This document shows positions 36,104 to 47,900 of a DNA stretch of 64,000 bases, in pieces. The notes under the pieces are model-generated. The model was not told where the DNA came from, ran no database searches, and was given only the letters and a program-made list of their open reading frames with translations. The DNA lies in NCBI GenBank assembly GCA_038025085.1, contig CM076139.1, positions 16,695,307 through 16,759,306 on the forward strand, in the 5' to 3' direction. This stretch comes from Tetragonia tetragonoides. Taxonomy: Eukaryota > Streptophyta > Magnoliopsida > Caryophyllales > Aizoaceae. How positions within the stretch are numbered: position 1 is the stretch's first letter; every line of letters starts with the position of its first letter. The position numbers were made by a program, and so were the translations under genes.

Positions 36104-37103
36104 GGGCTTGGCTAACCTATGCCCTAAGGGCACAGGTTAGTGATGCTAATTTCCTTTTTATTTATCTTGGAAATATAAAATTACATTAATCGATCATTTA
36201 GTTATAATGATCACATTAATTATCATAACTCTAATGACTCTAGTACCCTTCATCTCTCTCATCAGCATTTTTATTTCCCAATACCACCATCAGTCCACTG
36301 CCACCACTGCTAACTCCAGATCGCCACCATCACCACCACTGCAAACGCCAAAGTGCCACCACCAGTCCACCACCACCACCTCTACAGGTTGTGCACCAAA
36401 GTTTTTAACCACCGCCATGATTGACCATTGCCCTCAAGTATTATCCCAGAACAATCCTAATCACTTGACACGGCCATGGCCACAACCACCAAGAATACCA
36501 ACACCACATCACTTCCGTCGACTTTGCCGCTGTATTTGAATAAAATACGAAGAAGGGAGAAATTGGGGAACATTTAACTGGAGGACCTAAAATTATAGAA
36601 AAATATAAACAAAAAAAAGGTGTGTTTGGTGGCTTAGCGTTAAGGTATATTAATGGCGCTGGCGCCGTTAACCATTCCCTAATACTAAACCACCAAACCT
36701 TAGACAAGAGCAGAGGAGAGAGAAAGAATTAAAGTCAGTTATGTTAACCGGAAAAATTAACAAGGGTGAGCGACTTTCACGACTCACGAGTCAGACGATG
36801 GTGATTTATTATTGGGCTTCATCGGTGCCAGATTCGACTGGGTGGTGGCTTTGGAGATCATGGAAATGGAGTCGGTGGCTAAGTAATGAAATTGAAGAAT
36901 ATAAGGGGACGAGATTGATGAAAATAAAAGGGTGAGAAGATACAAAAGAAAGGGTAAACTTGTTAAGAATGTTTGCTGTTTTAATTGCAAGTTATAGCTG
37001 GCAGTTCTGCTTTTCAAATTTGACAAAAACTAAGCATTTATTAACTCAGTTTTAAATGTTAAACTTGTGCCTTAAGGGCACAGGATAGAGGATAGCCAAC
37101 CCC
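36104..37103. mobile_element. Mutator-like non-autonomous element, 1000 bp
   Basis: Inverted ends GGGCTTGGCTAACC (left) and the inverse GGGGTTGGCTATCC (right), each followed inward by the motif gcccttaaggcac or its complement. A perfect 9-bp target duplication TTAATAATA lies at 36095-36103 and 37104-37112. Nine-base duplications mark the Mutator superfamily. The interior holds a Cys-poor ccaccaccac-rich tract (36280-36400) and GC-richer sequence unlike the flanks. That could be captured host DNA (Pack-MULE style), but I cannot name a source gene. No transposase. Confidence 0.8.
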
Positions 37104-37112
37104 TTAATAATA

Positions 37113-37651
37113 ATATGCACATGAAGATACACTTTTCCTTTTGATTTTTGTGACCCCTTACAAAATCCTAAACTATCCATTTATGATTTAACTCATAGTT
37201 ATATGTTAAGAGTATAACCCACTAACCCACATGTGAGTGTCCCATATTGAAATAATAGAAGAGAGTAGACTAGCATATAAGTTGGTGGGTTACTCCACCT
37301 AATTTGGTTTTAGGATGGAACTTTACTAGGCTTATGTGCAGTCTACTCTCCTTCACGTGCGAGCGTGCAGAAACTCATAGAATGGGGTCTCAAACTCTCA
37401 ACTCTCATGTATGATGCGTAAAACATGTGAGAAAAAAGTAAAGCCCGTGAAATTATAATATCTATAACATAAATTGAAACCATGAAATTGCTTTAGGAAG
37501 TTTAGATGGTTTAGTTTCACCCTTCTGCATTTAGGATGAAAGTTGAAAGCATGTTTTGTACAAAATTTCTTCAGCAACCTAAGTTAAGCCTCCATGCAAA
37601 GAAGAAAGGAATGCAAGAAATAGGATCCCATCGAACAAAACATTGAACAAG

Positions 37652-37684
<33 letters not shown>

Positions 37685-38066
37685 TAATAATAATAATAAC
37701 AATAATTTCTCAATTTAAAGGCTATACACAACCATCGCTTAGCAAAAATGATAAATTCTACTATGATTTTGACAACAACAACAAAACACACACAACACAC
37801 TAATTAAGTCCAAAGAAGTTGATTTTAGCAACGACTTCACATTTCCGGATTTAAATACTATTACCATTTCCACCTTTTTTCCTAATACAAAAAAGCAAGA
37901 ATAAGCAAGGTTAATTTTTGCCAATTCAGCCCTTTTTCCCGGCCAATTCAAAATTTTGGTTAATAAATTCACAACTATCAGTGACGTATCCAAATGGAGT
38001 TTTATGATACTGATAAAATTGATATAACCAAAATTTAAAATAAAAATTATTTAATTAAGTGTAAAA
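37113..38066. other. intergenic; (ATT)n microsatellite
   Basis: No gene. A trinucleotide run aataataataat spans about 37651-37702. The remainder is AT-rich. Confidence 0.45.
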
Positions 38067-38069
38067 TAA

Positions 38070-38532
38070 GGGTTTGTTCTTTTCCATATACAGTATACTT
38101 AGACTCTGTTTGATTCACCTGAATAAAACTGATCTGAACTGAACTGAAATGAACTGATCTGAACTGAACTGAAATGAACTGATCTGAACTGAACTGAACT
38201 GAACTGATTTTTTAAAATTGACCTTTAACCATTTAAAATTTGTCCAAACATAGTCAATATTGGACTCATTTGAAAGTATGATTTGAGATCTTTCCGATGG
38301 CATAATTATCATCATGAAATTATTTCGGAATAAAAAGTTATATGAGTGCTAAAGTTACACATGAACTGAACTGAACTGAACTGAATTGGACTGAACTGAC
38401 CTGAATTTAAGTAAAATTATGGTGAATCAAACAGAGCCTTAGTAATTTGTTCTGCTATCTACTCTTTTTTTCTCACATATTACTATTCAGTTCAGTGCAT
38501 TGAAATGCGATCCAACAGGAAAAAAAACACAC
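38070..38532. mobile_element. outer MITE, TAA duplication, split by a second MITE
   Basis: Ends gggtttgttcttttcc and ggaaaaaaaacacac form a degenerate inverted pair, flanked by TAA at 38067-38069 and 38533-38535. The element is interrupted at 38102-38438 by the next entry. Without the insert it is about 123 bp, close to the 133-bp relative at 30013. Confidence 0.65.
38102..38438. mobile_element. inner Tourist-type MITE with (CTGAA)n
   Basis: Ends gactctgtttgattcacctg and ggtgaatcaaacagagcc, flanked by TTA (38099-38101 and 38439-38441). It is the same family as 25167-25433 but inverted inside, and enlarged by gaactgaactgaaatgaact repeats on the left arm (38130-38205). Confidence 0.85.
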
Positions 38533-38535
38533 TAA

Positions 38536-39659
38536 GTATACTTTCACATAACTTTTCCGATCTACTCTTTTTTTTTTCTTTCACCTTAAGAGGATCAAGA
38601 GAGTGAGAAAATCCGACACAAAAGAGCCCCTTCAACTTTATTTGGCCTTCAAGCATCAAATATCATTAGTACAAGCTTTCGGTACAATGAAATCAAAATG
38701 TCTCTTATGAAGTCGCCTCTAATCCTCAACATAAAGCCACTTTTAAAATCAAGCATAACGTTAACATGACGTCATGCTTGTTAATGAAATAATTGCTTTG
38801 AGAGTCAAATTTCAGTTCTCGAGCCCAAATCTACAAAAAGGACTAATCACGAGTCAAGCCAAACGTTGTGAAGTTTGAGTTTAACTCGTTTTAGATTTCT
38901 CGAATTAGAACTCGAATCAGACTCTGTTCAAGTCATAAAATTAAGTTCAAGTTTGTTTCAACTCTTATCCAATTCGAACTTTTGTCGAATATGTAACTTT
39001 TATTTTAATCTTTCAATAAATCTTAAAAGATGTCTAATATTCCTTAATATGAAACCATCAAATAATATTAAAGTAATCTAATGTTTATCGTCCTAATCGT
39101 TTATGCCTAGCAAAGTTTGCTCACTCAACGAAAATGCATCAAACATTAATTATTTTAAATTCTATAAGAAATTAAATAAAATATACACCATAAATATTCA
39201 TTTATGGTTCACGAGCTTTCAAGCCAAACACCATAAAACTTGAATTGGTTCAGTTTATAAAACAAGCCCAAACTTAAAGTTTGAGTTTAAATTGATTGTT
39301 AAGTCGAGTCAAAATTCTAAACGGGTTCAGCCCAATCGGTTCACAAGCATTTTCAATTGTTATTGGCTGGACCTACGCCCAGCCAAGTTGACTGGACCTG
39401 CGCCCAGCCAAGTTGGTTGGACCAGGCCCAATCCGCGCGCCTTGTTTTCACGTTAGTTGCTTTTGTTCGTTCGCCCAGCGAAAATCCACGGGGATTTCAA
39501 ATATTTGACCGTTCTCCTTTTTTCCTTTGAAATGTTTGTTTGCCTTTCCAACATAAGTTTTGGGGCCCAATTTAAATGGCTTTTTTCCTTTATGTTTTTG
39601 TTTATTTTTTGTTTCTTTATTTTTTTTTCTAATGAACCTCTTAGTATTTCTAAACCATC
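38536..39659. other. intergenic with short 26-bp tandem repeat
   Basis: No gene. A 26-bp unit (ctggacctacgcccagccaa and following bases) repeats about 2.4 times at 39367-39431. It is GC-rich compared with the surroundings. Confidence 0.4.
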
Positions 39660-41370
39660 ACTCTATAATTTATGAATCATTAGATTAATTTTTTTTAAAT
39701 AATTGGTTTGTAATTTATTATGAACTATTAGAATACTGTAAATAAACATTACGTTCATAGATTGTGAACTATTAAGCTATTTTAAATGAACATTACGCTT
39801 ATAAATTATGAACAATTAGACTATATTAAATAAACCTTACATTTATATTATATGAACTATTATGCTACTTTAAATGAACCTTACTTTTATAACTTATGAA
39901 CTATTAAGCTATTTTAAATGAACCTTACGTTTATAGATTATAAACTATTAGGCTAGTTTAAATGAACCTCACGTTTATAGCTTATGAACTATTAGACTAC
40001 TTTAAATGAATCTTACGTTTATAGATTATGAGCTATTAGGTTATTTTAAATGAACCTTACATTTCCCCTCAAAAAAAAAAAAAAAAAAACTTACAATTTA
40101 TAACTTATGAACTATTAGGCTATTTTAAATGAATCTTACGTTTATAGATTATGAATTATTAGGTTATTTTAAATGAACCTTACGTTCCCCCCCCCCTCCC
40201 CCAAAAAAAATGAACCTTATGTTTATAGCTTATGAACTATTAGGCTACTTTAAATGAACCTTACGTTTATAGATTATGAACTATTAGGTTATTTTAAATG
40301 AATCTTATGTTTCCCCTCAAAAAATAAAATATAAACCTTACAATTTATAACTTATGAACTATTAGGCTATTTTAAATGAACCTTATATTTCCCCAAAAAA
40401 AAAAAAATCTTACTTTTATAGCTTATGAACTATTATGCTACTTGAAATGAACCTTACGTTTATAAATTATGAACTATTAAGTTATTTTAAATGAACCTTA
40501 CGTTTCCCTTAAAAAAATTAAAAAAAAAACCTTACAATTTATAACTTATGAACTTTTAGGCTATTTTAAATGAACCTTACGTTTATAGATTATGAACTAT
40601 TAGGCTATTTTAAATGAACCTTACGTTTCCTCTAAAAAAAAATGAACCTTACGTTTATAGCTCATGAACTATTAGGTTACTTGAAATGAACCTTACGTTT
40701 ATAGATTATGAACTATTAGGTTATTTTAAATGAACCTTACGTTTTCCTTCAAAAAAAATAAAAAATAAACCTTACAATTTATAGCTTATGAAGTATTAGA
40801 CTACTTTAAATGAACCTTACTTTTATAGATTATGAACTATTAGGCTATTTTAAATGAATATTCACTTATAAATTATGAACTATTAGGCTATTTCAAATGA
40901 ACAGTACGTTTATAGATTATGAATTATTAGGCTATTGCAAATGAACAGTACGCTTATAGATTATGAACTATTAGGCTATTTTAAATGAAACTTACGTTTT
41001 TACCTTATGAACTATTAGGATATTTTAAATGAACCATACCTTTGTAACTTATGAATTATTAAACTATTCTAAATGACCTTACGTTTATAGCTTATGAACT
41101 ATTAGACTATTTTAAGTGAACTTTACGTTGATAGCATATGAACTATTAGACTAATTAAATGAACCATATGTTTATAGTTTATGAACTAATAGACTATTTC
41201 TAATAAAATCTTATGTTGATAGCTTATGAACTATTAGGTTACTTTTAATGAACCTTACGTTGATATCTTATGAATTATTAGACTATTTATTATGAACTTG
41301 AGTTAATAATTAATGATCAAAGATTCATAATTTATCAACTATATATTCATTATGAACAAAAATGAACTCT
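39660..41370. repeat. 44-bp minisatellite array, about 35 units
   Basis: A head-to-tail array with a 44-bp unit reading roughly tatgaactattaggctattt followed by taaatgaaccttacgtttat and agat. Units diverge by a few bases, more at both edges. In the middle (40060-40760) seven units are interrupted by a C-run/A-run insert of the form cgtttcccctcaaaaaa, spaced about 80-130 bp, which gives a higher-order repeat of two to three basic units. No conserved reading frame runs through it. Confidence 0.9.
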
Positions 41371-41573
41371 TAGATTTTTTATTTTCTTTTTATGTATTAT
41401 TTTTATCACTAGATTATTCTACCAAAAACAACAAAAAGAAACAAAAGAAAAGAAAACTTAGAAAAAAGAAAAGAAACTAAAAAAAAAACTAAACATCATC
41501 GATTCATCATCATCTGTTCATAGTCATTGCTTAGCTGCTTGCCATTTTACATCACCACGGAGTGACATACTAG

Positions 41574-41959
41574 TCACAAACTGAGCTTGTTTATTGGCTT
41601 GTTGATAACTTTAATGTTAATTCTCTCTCATTGAAACTTTGTGATTGCCAGAAGTTACATATGACTGAGGAGGATGTGTATTTGACTTTTAATCTTCCTC
41701 GTGGCCATAAACCTATTGTTGTAGCTAAGAGTGATTACGAGAGTTCAGAGTTTCATTCATTTCTAGAAAAATGGAGAAATAGATGGGATATTCATTGTGT
41801 TGATAATGCCCAAAATATTGATATCAATGACGATAATGGAGCTGAAATTGGACATAATGAAGATTAGACACTTAAAAAGAAGAAGAAGAAGGTTGAACAG
41901 AGTGGTCCTGTCATCACTGTTACTGACATGCGTTCCAGAGTGGCAAAGTTTAAAAACAA
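41574..41959 (+). pseudogene. transposon-type N-terminal domain fragment (Ulp1/MULE-associated)
   Basis: An open stretch after a stop near 41571 carries a pattern WLVDNF, then KLHMTEEDVYLTFNLPRG and EFHSFLEKW. I associate this with N-terminal regions of plant MULE/Ulp1-type transposon proteins (ITEEDVhLvfGLPRG-like). It is broken by a TAG at 41865-41867. Coding-like sequence (KKKKVEQSGPVITVTDMRSR) continues in the same frame to a gtattt donor at 41960. No catalytic domain follows. The family assignment is by memory of the motif only. Confidence 0.45.
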
Positions 41960-42482
41960 GGTATTTTATAGGCTCGTTGCGGTTTCTTATGGTAACTTCT
42001 GTTTTTCAGTGTTTTTGTATAATGTTCTATGCTTGTGATTATAGAAGCTACACGTGTCTAGTTCTGGTATCCTCCCAGATTCTTTAAAGCGTTTGATCAC
42101 TCTTTTCTAGTTTAAGGCTGTAATTTGGTGTTATTGATTGTGAGGTGCACTTATCTTATGGTTCATCCGTTTTGTTTTTGTGTCAGTAAATTAAATTTCA
42201 GGACTTATATCATGCATCAACATTGTAATATTTGCTGAACGAAATTATGAGTTTAATGCTTGCTCTTTTTTAGTATGATGAATTCCTCTCTCTTTCTTGA
42301 TAAATTTCCTTCTTAATGAATTTGTAAGCTTTTAATCTATTGGGTTGCTAATTGTGTTTTTGTTCTTCGTTCTTGAGTAATTGTGCTATTTTGATAGAAT
42401 TGATTTTAGAGTTAAAAACGTGGATATACGATTTCCTACTCTGTAAGGGTGGACCAAAGATTGTGTTGAAGCAATGTCTTTA

Positions 42483-43246
42483 TCAGAAAGTAAAATATGA
42501 TTTGAAAAGAAGGTCGTTTTTTATAAAATTTGGGTTGATAATCTGGTTCAGTGTCGGTTGACAGTTCTGAGCCCCCACAAAGAACAACTTCTTCCGTTTT
42601 GGCGTTACAATTCCCCAGACAGTGATGAGCTCTTCATTGGTAGTTAGGGCTGTTCATAAAAACCGAAAACCGTACCGTAACCAAACAAAACTGTACCGTA
42701 AAAAAAAAAAACCTCGGTCCAGTAACCGTAACGGTACAAAAACGCGATTTTCGATACGGAACCGATTCGCATTTTAGAGGAAACGGTTACCGAAAAAAAA
42801 TACTAAAATTCTTAATGGGCGGCCCATTCTTAGTTTAAGCCCACAGATGATAAAAAAAGAACCCTGACTTCTCAACTGATTACTCCTCCAGTCCTCCAAC
42901 TTTCCTAAGATTTCATGTTATTTTCATTTCAGCCGTTCTTCTCCTTCTCTCTCCTCTTTTCACTCTCCTCTTTCTCTCTTTCATCTTTGTTCTGAACTTC
43001 TCATTCTTCTCAAGTCACTCAACAAATCAATTCTTCTACTACAAATCAATTAATCCAAAGTAAAAAGAACCTTATATACAGGTTAGTTACTTTCTTCTCT
43101 ATCTCTTCTCGTTTTCTCTCTCATGGCAGCTGTGTTTTTTTTTTTTTTTTTTTTTTTTCCTAATTTCAATTTCATCATCACTAAGTCAGTAACTCAGTAT
43201 AGCAATTTGCCAATTTTGTTCAAAGTTTCGTGCCTTTTGTTGTTGC

Positions 43247-43280
<34 letters not shown>

Positions 43281-44043
43281 CTGATTTCAATTTCGTGCAT
43301 TTTGTTGTTGTTATTGTTGTTGTTTCAATTTCAATTTTTTTTTGTTGTTGTTTTTCGTGTTTTAGTTATGGGTTGGCTGAAATTTGTGATTTTTTGTTAG
43401 GATTAAAAAATGAAAATTTTGGAAGCTAAAATAGCTTGGTGTTGAATGTGAAAGAAAGGGTTTAGATAGTTAGTTAGTTACTGTTATCTCATTATTTTCA
43501 TTTTTTCTAGTGAAAGCTGAGAAGAATGGCATCAAGTTGTGCAAACAATAACTTGAGGATGAATATAAGTGACGACTTAGCCTCTGAAAATGATGTTGAA
43601 TCACTAGAGGATTTGATGGAGGAGCAAGGGATGGAGGAGGAAGTTACACTTAAAAGGAAAGGCAAAAAATCAAGAAAATCCCCCACTGAATATTTTAAAA
43701 ATTATTTAGGTTAACCGTGTAACCGTACCGATTATAACGGTTAATCGAAATTTGGTTACCGCTTAATTTCGGTAGGTACCGGTATAAGAAATGTTGTACC
43801 GATATTTTCGGTTACCGTACCGAAACACACTTCTGGTACGGTAACCATACCGTAAACACCCCTAGTGGTAATCACTGAAATATGGGGACTAGCTTTGACC
43901 TTAACATGCAAGTTATCCTTGTTCAATCTCAGAGCCTCAATCTCCTCTGGATCCCCTCTATTGTTAATGAGCTCGTTGTATTCAGCAGCAACCCCCATGT
44001 ATCGTCTAAGTAATTCGCAACCAAAGTGATCGTTCCTCACCAT
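42483..44043 (-). pseudogene. unidentified reading frame split by a hAT element
   Basis: ATG at 44043, preceded by a CT-rich leader (on its own strand, about 44092-44120). The first segment (MVRNDHFGCELLRRYMGVAA, then NNRGDPEEIEALRLNKDNLH) stays open to 43865. The hAT element occupies 43864-42645. On its far side the frame continues if one 8-bp target copy is dropped: EELITVWGIVTPKRKKLFFV, then GAQNCQPTLNQ, to TGA at 42483-42485. That gives about 110 residues. I do not recognise the protein, and it may itself be transposon-derived. The reading through the junction is inference from the two open segments. Confidence 0.45.
42645..43864 (+). mobile_element. internally deleted hAT element, 1220 bp
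   Basis: Ends TAGGGCTGTTCA and the inverse TAGGGGTGTTTA, flanked by a near-match 8-bp duplication (TTGGTAGT at 42637-42644, GTGGTAAT at 43865-43872). Both subterminal regions are full of accgtaccgtaacc motifs. The interior keeps a CT-rich leader, two long poly-T runs (43135-43158 and 43249-43280) and a 62-residue start of a transposase-like frame (43526-43714, MASSCANNNLRMNISDDL, Lys-rich end). There is no catalytic core, so this is a deletion derivative. Confidence 0.75.
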
Positions 44044-44426
44044 GATGATTAGTAAAAATAAAAATGGATGTTCGATACTCCATACTCGTAATTTGAGAGG
44101 AGAGAGAGAAGGCGCGTAATGTATGCTTTTAGGGATGTGCTAATACTAAATGAAAATGAAAATAAAGGTGCTGGGTTGGGTTGGGCTGGGCTGGGCTGAA
44201 CTTGGCATTTAGTTTAAGCACTGTTTGTACAAATGCAAGCACCAAAATTATTTGGGGATGCCAGGGAGTGAAGCAACACTAAAGGAAAATAAAGCAAATA
44301 AAAGTGTTCGTGACTATAGACCAACCACTTAGTCGTCAAAGCAATAGAGAAGTATGCATCACAAAACGGCGCGACCATACTGATCAAGACCGTCCCCGAG
44401 TAACTCGGCCACTTCAACATGCATGG

Positions 44427-44936
44427 TATCACGGTCCGCCTTTTCAAGTTGCGGGACGTGCGGCGCGCTCTTGTCTCCTAGCGGCAAGAGGGCCAGCCGT
44501 ACACAAGGAACGTCTTCGGGGTGTCCGTGGACACAAGAGAGTGAGGGAGGGACAAAGTTTGAGAGAGGGGTTGGATGATGAAAGCAATCAATACAGTTTA
44601 ACAACAACAAGCATTGACATCAATACATCGATATGGAGGAATGATTCCCCCATAAAGAGTCCTTAGAGCTTTATTCATTCTGACAGGAGTAGACATCAAG
44701 AGTGCATAACTTTCATACTCAACATCTACTCCTAAAAGTAAAAAGACTAGAAAGCTTAAAGACATGTCCAAGGGTCGACACACAGGAAGCGCCTTAGAGA
44801 CATGTTAGGAAAGAACTAGAAAGCTTAAAGACATGTCCAAGAGTCAACACGCAGGAAGCGCCTTAGAGACATGTTACATTACAAGGAAAGTAAAGGAAAG
44901 CAGTAAATTACAAGGTGCAAAGGGCGGAACCTAACA
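44427..44936 (-). repeat. 3' LTR of gypsy element
   Basis: 510 bp, minus strand from TGTTAGG to GTGATA. The outer end reads GTGATA instead of the TG..CA form kept by the other LTR. Inside is a tandem duplication of about 72 bp (gcttaaagacatgtccaag ... ggaagcgccttagagacatg) at roughly 44753-44875, present in both LTRs, so it predates this insertion. Confidence 0.9.
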
Positions 44937-44977
44937 TTCTCCCCCACTAAAGTTGTCGACGTCCTCGGCGACGTGAT

Positions 44978-47900
44978 TCAGTCATCAAGTGTCGGGGACG
45001 GCTTGGTGCGGATGTTGGCCCGGTGTGACTTGTTGCGAGCGGAGTCCTCTGGATCTGCATGGTACGGCTTCAAGCGACTCACATGAAAGACAGGGTGTAC
45101 TTTCATCCAAGTCGGGGGTTCCACATTGTACGCCGACTTGCCCAACCGTTTTGTGATAAGGATGGGGCCTTCATATTTGCGGACCAACCGCTTGTCACTT
45201 CCTCTAAGGAACCGCATCTGCTCTGGGAGGATCTTCACCATCACTAGGTCTCCTACTTCGAACTCTAGTGGCCTTCTCTTCTGATCAACAAATTTCTTCA
45301 TGTGTTTTGAAGCCTTTTCTAAGTAACTCCGAGCAATGTCAGTGTTTTGCTTCCATTCTCTGGTGAAATCATAGGCTTTCTTGCTTCGACCCTTGTAGTG
45401 ATCATCCACTGTGTGTGGTAGGAGAGGTTTTTGTCCTGTGACAACTTCGAAGGGACTTCTGTTGGATGAGGAGCTCTTCTGAGAACTGAAGCAGAGTTGA
45501 GCTACATCTAGCAGTCTCACCCATTCTCTCTGGTTGGCGCTCACGAAGTGTCGAAGGTATTCTTCGAGGAGCCCGTTGAACCTTTCTGTCTGTCCATCCG
45601 TCTGGGGATGGTACGCTGAAGACTTGTTTACCTCTGACCCAAGAAGCTTCAAGAGTTCACCCCAAAATATGCCTGTGAATTGAGGGTCTCGGTCACTCAC
45701 AATGCTCATCGGCAGCCCCCAGTACTTGACAATGTGTTTGAAGAAGAGGACGGCTGTCTCTTCTGCCCCGGTCACTTTCGGCATCGGGATGAACGTGGCA
45801 TACTTCGAGAACCGATCCACTATCACCATGATCGCCGACAAGGGTCCGACCTTCGGTAAACAATTAATGAAGTCCATGGAGACACTCTCCCATGGTCTAG
45901 TCGGCACTGCGAGCGGGTTTAGCAAGCCGCCCGGCTTGAATCGATCTGGCTTGTCTTACTGACACACGAGACACGTCCGAGTATAGCTCATCACATCATC
46001 CTTCATCTAGGGCCAGAAATACCCTTGCTTTAACAAGCTCAAGGTTCGTTGCCACCCTGGATGTCCTGCCCAGAGGGTGTCATGACATTCACTCAGCAAT
46101 TTTCTCCGAAGGCCCTCGGCCTTGGGAACATACAACCTATGTCCCTTTGTGAAGATAAGGCCATCTTCTATCCAGAATCGTCGGGTCTTCCCTTCTTTAA
46201 TGAGTTGTTCGATGGTCTTCACCATCGTATTTTGGCCCAGATGCTGCTTGATCTGGTCACGGATTGTAGTGGCCACATGACTTGCCGACAAGTGAGCCAT
46301 CTGCTTCAATGCAGCGAAGTCGGCGCGATGACTGAGAGCGTCCGCAAGCTTGTTGTTGACCCCAGGTCTGTATGTGAACTCCACATCAAATTCCGCAAGA
46401 GATTCTTGCCACCGAGCCTGTCGACCAGTGAGTCTCGGTTGGGTTAAGAAATGGCTCGCCGCGGTGTTGTCTGTGCGAACGAGAAATTTCGAACCCAGAA
46501 GATAGTGTCTCCAGACCCTTAAGCAATGTACAATTGCCAGCAACTCCTTCTCTTGAGCGGCATACCGCCTCTCGGCTCCATTCAGCTTGCGGCTCTCAAA
46601 AGCAACAGGGTGCCCTTCTTGAAGTAGAACTCTCCCGAGGGCAAAGTCTGAGGCATCAGTCTCGACCTCGACAGGTTTTGTGACATCAGGGAGAGCCAAC
46701 ACTGGTTCCCTTGTTACCATCTTCTTCAAATTCTCGAACGCCTCATTCTGTGATTCGGCCCAATTCCAACCTTCACACTTCTTGAGCAAGTCTGTGAGGG
46801 GAGCCACAATACCAGAATACCCTGTGATGAAACGCCGATAGTAATTAGCATGGCCAAGGAAGGAACGGAGCTCGGAGACATTCTTCGGAGGTTGCCACTC
46901 CTTAAAGGCTGAGACTTTCTTAGGATCCATGCGCATCTTCCCCTTTCCTACAAAGTGACCAAGGAAACTAATTTCTTCTTGTGCAAACGAACACTTCTCA
47001 GACTTCACGAAGAGGTGGTGCTCGCGCAACTTCTCGAATACAAGTCTTAAGTGTTCCAGGTGTTCACTCATGGTCTTGCTGTAGATCACAATATCATCGA
47101 GGTATACCACCACGAACTTATCCAAGTATCCATGGAAGACATGGTTCATCAAAGTGCAAAACGTTGCAGGAGCGTTCGTCAGTCCAAAGGGCATCACTAA
47201 CCACTCAAAAGCCCCATATCTCGTCACACAAGATGTCTTAGGCTCATCCCCTTCTGATATACGAACTTGATGGTACCCCGACCTCAAATCAAGCTTCGTA
47301 AAGTACACAACATCGTCAAGTTGATCGAACAAGTCAACAATCAACGGAATAGGATAGTGATTCCTCACCGTCAACTTGTTGAGCGCCCGATAGTCAATAC
47401 ACAGCCGGAGAGTTCCATCTTGGTTCTTCTGAAACAACACCGGAGCCCCATAGGGTGCTTTGGACAGCTGGATGAATCCTCCCTTCCATAGACCATCCAA
47501 CTGTTTCCTCAGTTCAGCCAGCTCGGGAGGTGCCATCCTGTAAGGGCTACGAGCGGGTGGCACGACTCCTGGGATCAACTCGATCTGATGATCGACTGAT
47601 CGGCAAGGGGGGAGGACTTGGGGTAGATCATCGGGCAAGATGTCCTTGAATCCCTCAAGCAGTTCCACTACCTCCGAAGGTGTGTTCTCATCCCTACGAT
47701 CTTCCTTCATCGACAGTGTGGCCAGGAATGATGGTTCACATCTTCTAAGTCCCTTCTCGAACTGCATTGACGAGAGCATCTGTCCCTGTCTATTCTCGAC
47801 CTTCGCGTTCAATGCTTTCACAAGACATGGGCTATCACCCATCACCAACAAGGAACTCTAATGGGGCATGGGCCTCGCTTTAGACGTGCGGAGGAAGTCC

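Noticed and set aside
37651..37702. Coding frame over the (ATT)n run
   Set aside because: Tyr/Leu runs come from the trinucleotide microsatellite.
39660..41370. CRISPR-like repeat array
   Set aside because: Units are contiguous 44-bp tandem repeats without unique spacers, in a plant nuclear context.
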